Under the pieces are notes generated by a model. The model had not been told where the DNA came from. It saw nothing but the letters and a program-made list of their open reading frames with translations, and did no database searches. Position numbers and translations under genes: made by a program. A stretch of DNA of 64,000 nt, from NCBI RefSeq assembly GCF_000430725.1, contig NZ_AUMO01000037.1, positions 109,332-173,331 of the forward strand, written 5' to 3'. This document shows positions 63,365-64,000 of this stretch, piece by piece (positions within the stretch are counted from its first letter, which is position 1; every line of letters starts with the position of its first letter). This DNA is from Azohydromonas australica DSM 1124. GTDB taxonomy: Bacteria; Pseudomonadota; Gammaproteobacteria; Burkholderiales; Burkholderiaceae_C.

Positions 63365-64000
63365 TCAGCGCCGCAGCAGCCCGTGCGGGCGCCAGGCCAG
63401 CAGCAGCGCCATGGCCACGAAGAAAAAGAGGCTGCCCCACTCGGAGGCGAGGTACTTGCTGGCGGTCTCGATGCTGCCCAGGAGCAGCGCCGCGGCCAGG
63501 GACCCCGGAATGCTGCCCATGCCGCCCACTGCCACGACCACCAGCACCACCACCAGGTACTTCAGCGCGTAGTGCGGCTCCAGCGGCATGAGCTCGGCCC
63601 CGAGCACGCCACCCAGCGCGGCCAGGCCGACGCCGAAGGCGAAAGCCAGGCCATAGACGAGCTGGATTCGGATGCCCAGCGCCGCGGCGGTGCCGCTGTT
63701 GTCCACGGCCGCGCGCAGCCAGATGCCCAAACGCGTGCGCGTGAGCAGCAGCCAGCTTCCCAGCGCCACGGCGGCGCCGGCGACGATCACCAGCACCCGC
63801 TGCGCCGGCAGCGTACGCACCCCCAGGTCCACCGAGCCGGCCAGCAGCGGCGGCAGCGGGATGAGCTGTACCTGGTTGCCGAACAGCAGGTTGACCGTGG
63901 CCACAAGGAAGAAGCTCAGCCCGATGGTGAAGAGCACCTGCTCCAGCTCGCTGCGCCGGTACAGGCGGCGCAGCACCAGCGCCTCCAGCAGCGCGCCCAG
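63365..64000 (-). CDS. livH: ABC transporter permease (LivH-like), 5' end outside the window
   Basis: A partial permease; the frame is open to the right edge. Visible helices include LFTIGLSFFLVATVNLLFG and LKYLVVVLVVVAVGGMGSI, the latter with the LivH GGMGSIPGSLAAALLLG motif. LRAAVDNSGTAAALGI is the ATPase-contact loop. A substrate-binding protein gene is expected beyond the edge. Confidence 0.9.
   Translation of the reverse strand: MGALLEALVLRRLYRRSELEQVLFTIGLSFFLVATVNLLFGNQVQLIPLPPLLAGSVDLGVRTLPAQRVLVIVAGAAVALGSWLLLTRTRLGIWLRAAVDNSGTAAALGIRIQLVYGLAFAFGVGLAALGGVLGAELMPLEPHYALKYLVVVLVVVAVGGMGSIPGSLAAALLLGSIETASKYLASEWGSLFFFVAMALLLAWRPHGLLRR

Overview
The window is GC-rich DNA of a beta-proteobacterial type, most likely Burkholderiales (Comamonadaceae-like). 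This is inferred from codon use, a Burkholderiales-style porin ending in Phe, an H-NS N-terminal domain typical of that order, and a CYP199A-like P450 cluster. Most of it (about 6.3-51.3 kb) reads as the backbone of a conjugative plasmid or plasmid-derived integrated element. The sequence alone cannot tell whether the flanks are plasmid cargo or chromosome.

Left part. A LexA-type SOS operator controls a gene that runs off the left edge. An AT-rich block (0.9-5.9 kb) carries a PD-(D/E)XK-like protein, a glycine-zipper membrane protein and two overlapping DUF262 (GmrSD-type) genes, and looks like an imported defence cassette. GC-rich genes follow: an SSB-like OB-fold gene overlapping an ACT-domain gene, a membrane zinc-ribbon protein and a methyltransferase.

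Mobility and maintenance (10-18.4 kb). This holds DUF1173, a MOBP-type relaxase with an IS605-type tnpB element at its 5' side, a ribbon-helix-helix gene, parA-parB and mobC. Three 15-bp palindromes lie inside parB at an exact 48-bp period. Upstream of mobC is a convincing oriT: an inverted repeat followed by an ATCCTG nic core. The first gene past the nic is an AcrVA2-like anti-CRISPR homologue, and a truncated H-NS-like gene comes next.

Accessory region (18.5-29.5 kb). It contains a secreted RCC1-propeller protein, a decayed transposase, a frameshifted sigma-region-4-like gene, an XRE regulator, and a string of small plasmid or phage-type genes around a RecA-like ATPase.

Replication (29.7-32.0 kb). 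A Rep_3 initiator gene is preceded by an origin with an AT-rich 10-mer DUE, six tandem 22-bp iterons, a perfect DnaA box and further dispersed iterons in both orientations.

Transfer (32.1-50.2 kb). A BetR-like HTH gene diverges from a P-type T4SS operon in the order trbM/kikA-like, virB1, B2, B3, B4, unknown, B6, B5, B8, B9, B10, B11, virD4, OmpA-like lipoprotein, giant LPD7-type protein. Two TTTCC/GGAAA palindromes sit in the shared control region, one of them over the first start codon.

Right part (51.8-64 kb). A few small genes and one decayed gene precede an MFS transporter. Then comes a minus-strand aromatic-acid cluster: LivHMGF uptake, porin, CYP199A-like P450, [2Fe-2S] ferredoxin, MarR regulator and FAD ferredoxin reductase. 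Together these look like uptake and oxidative attack on a substituted aromatic acid.
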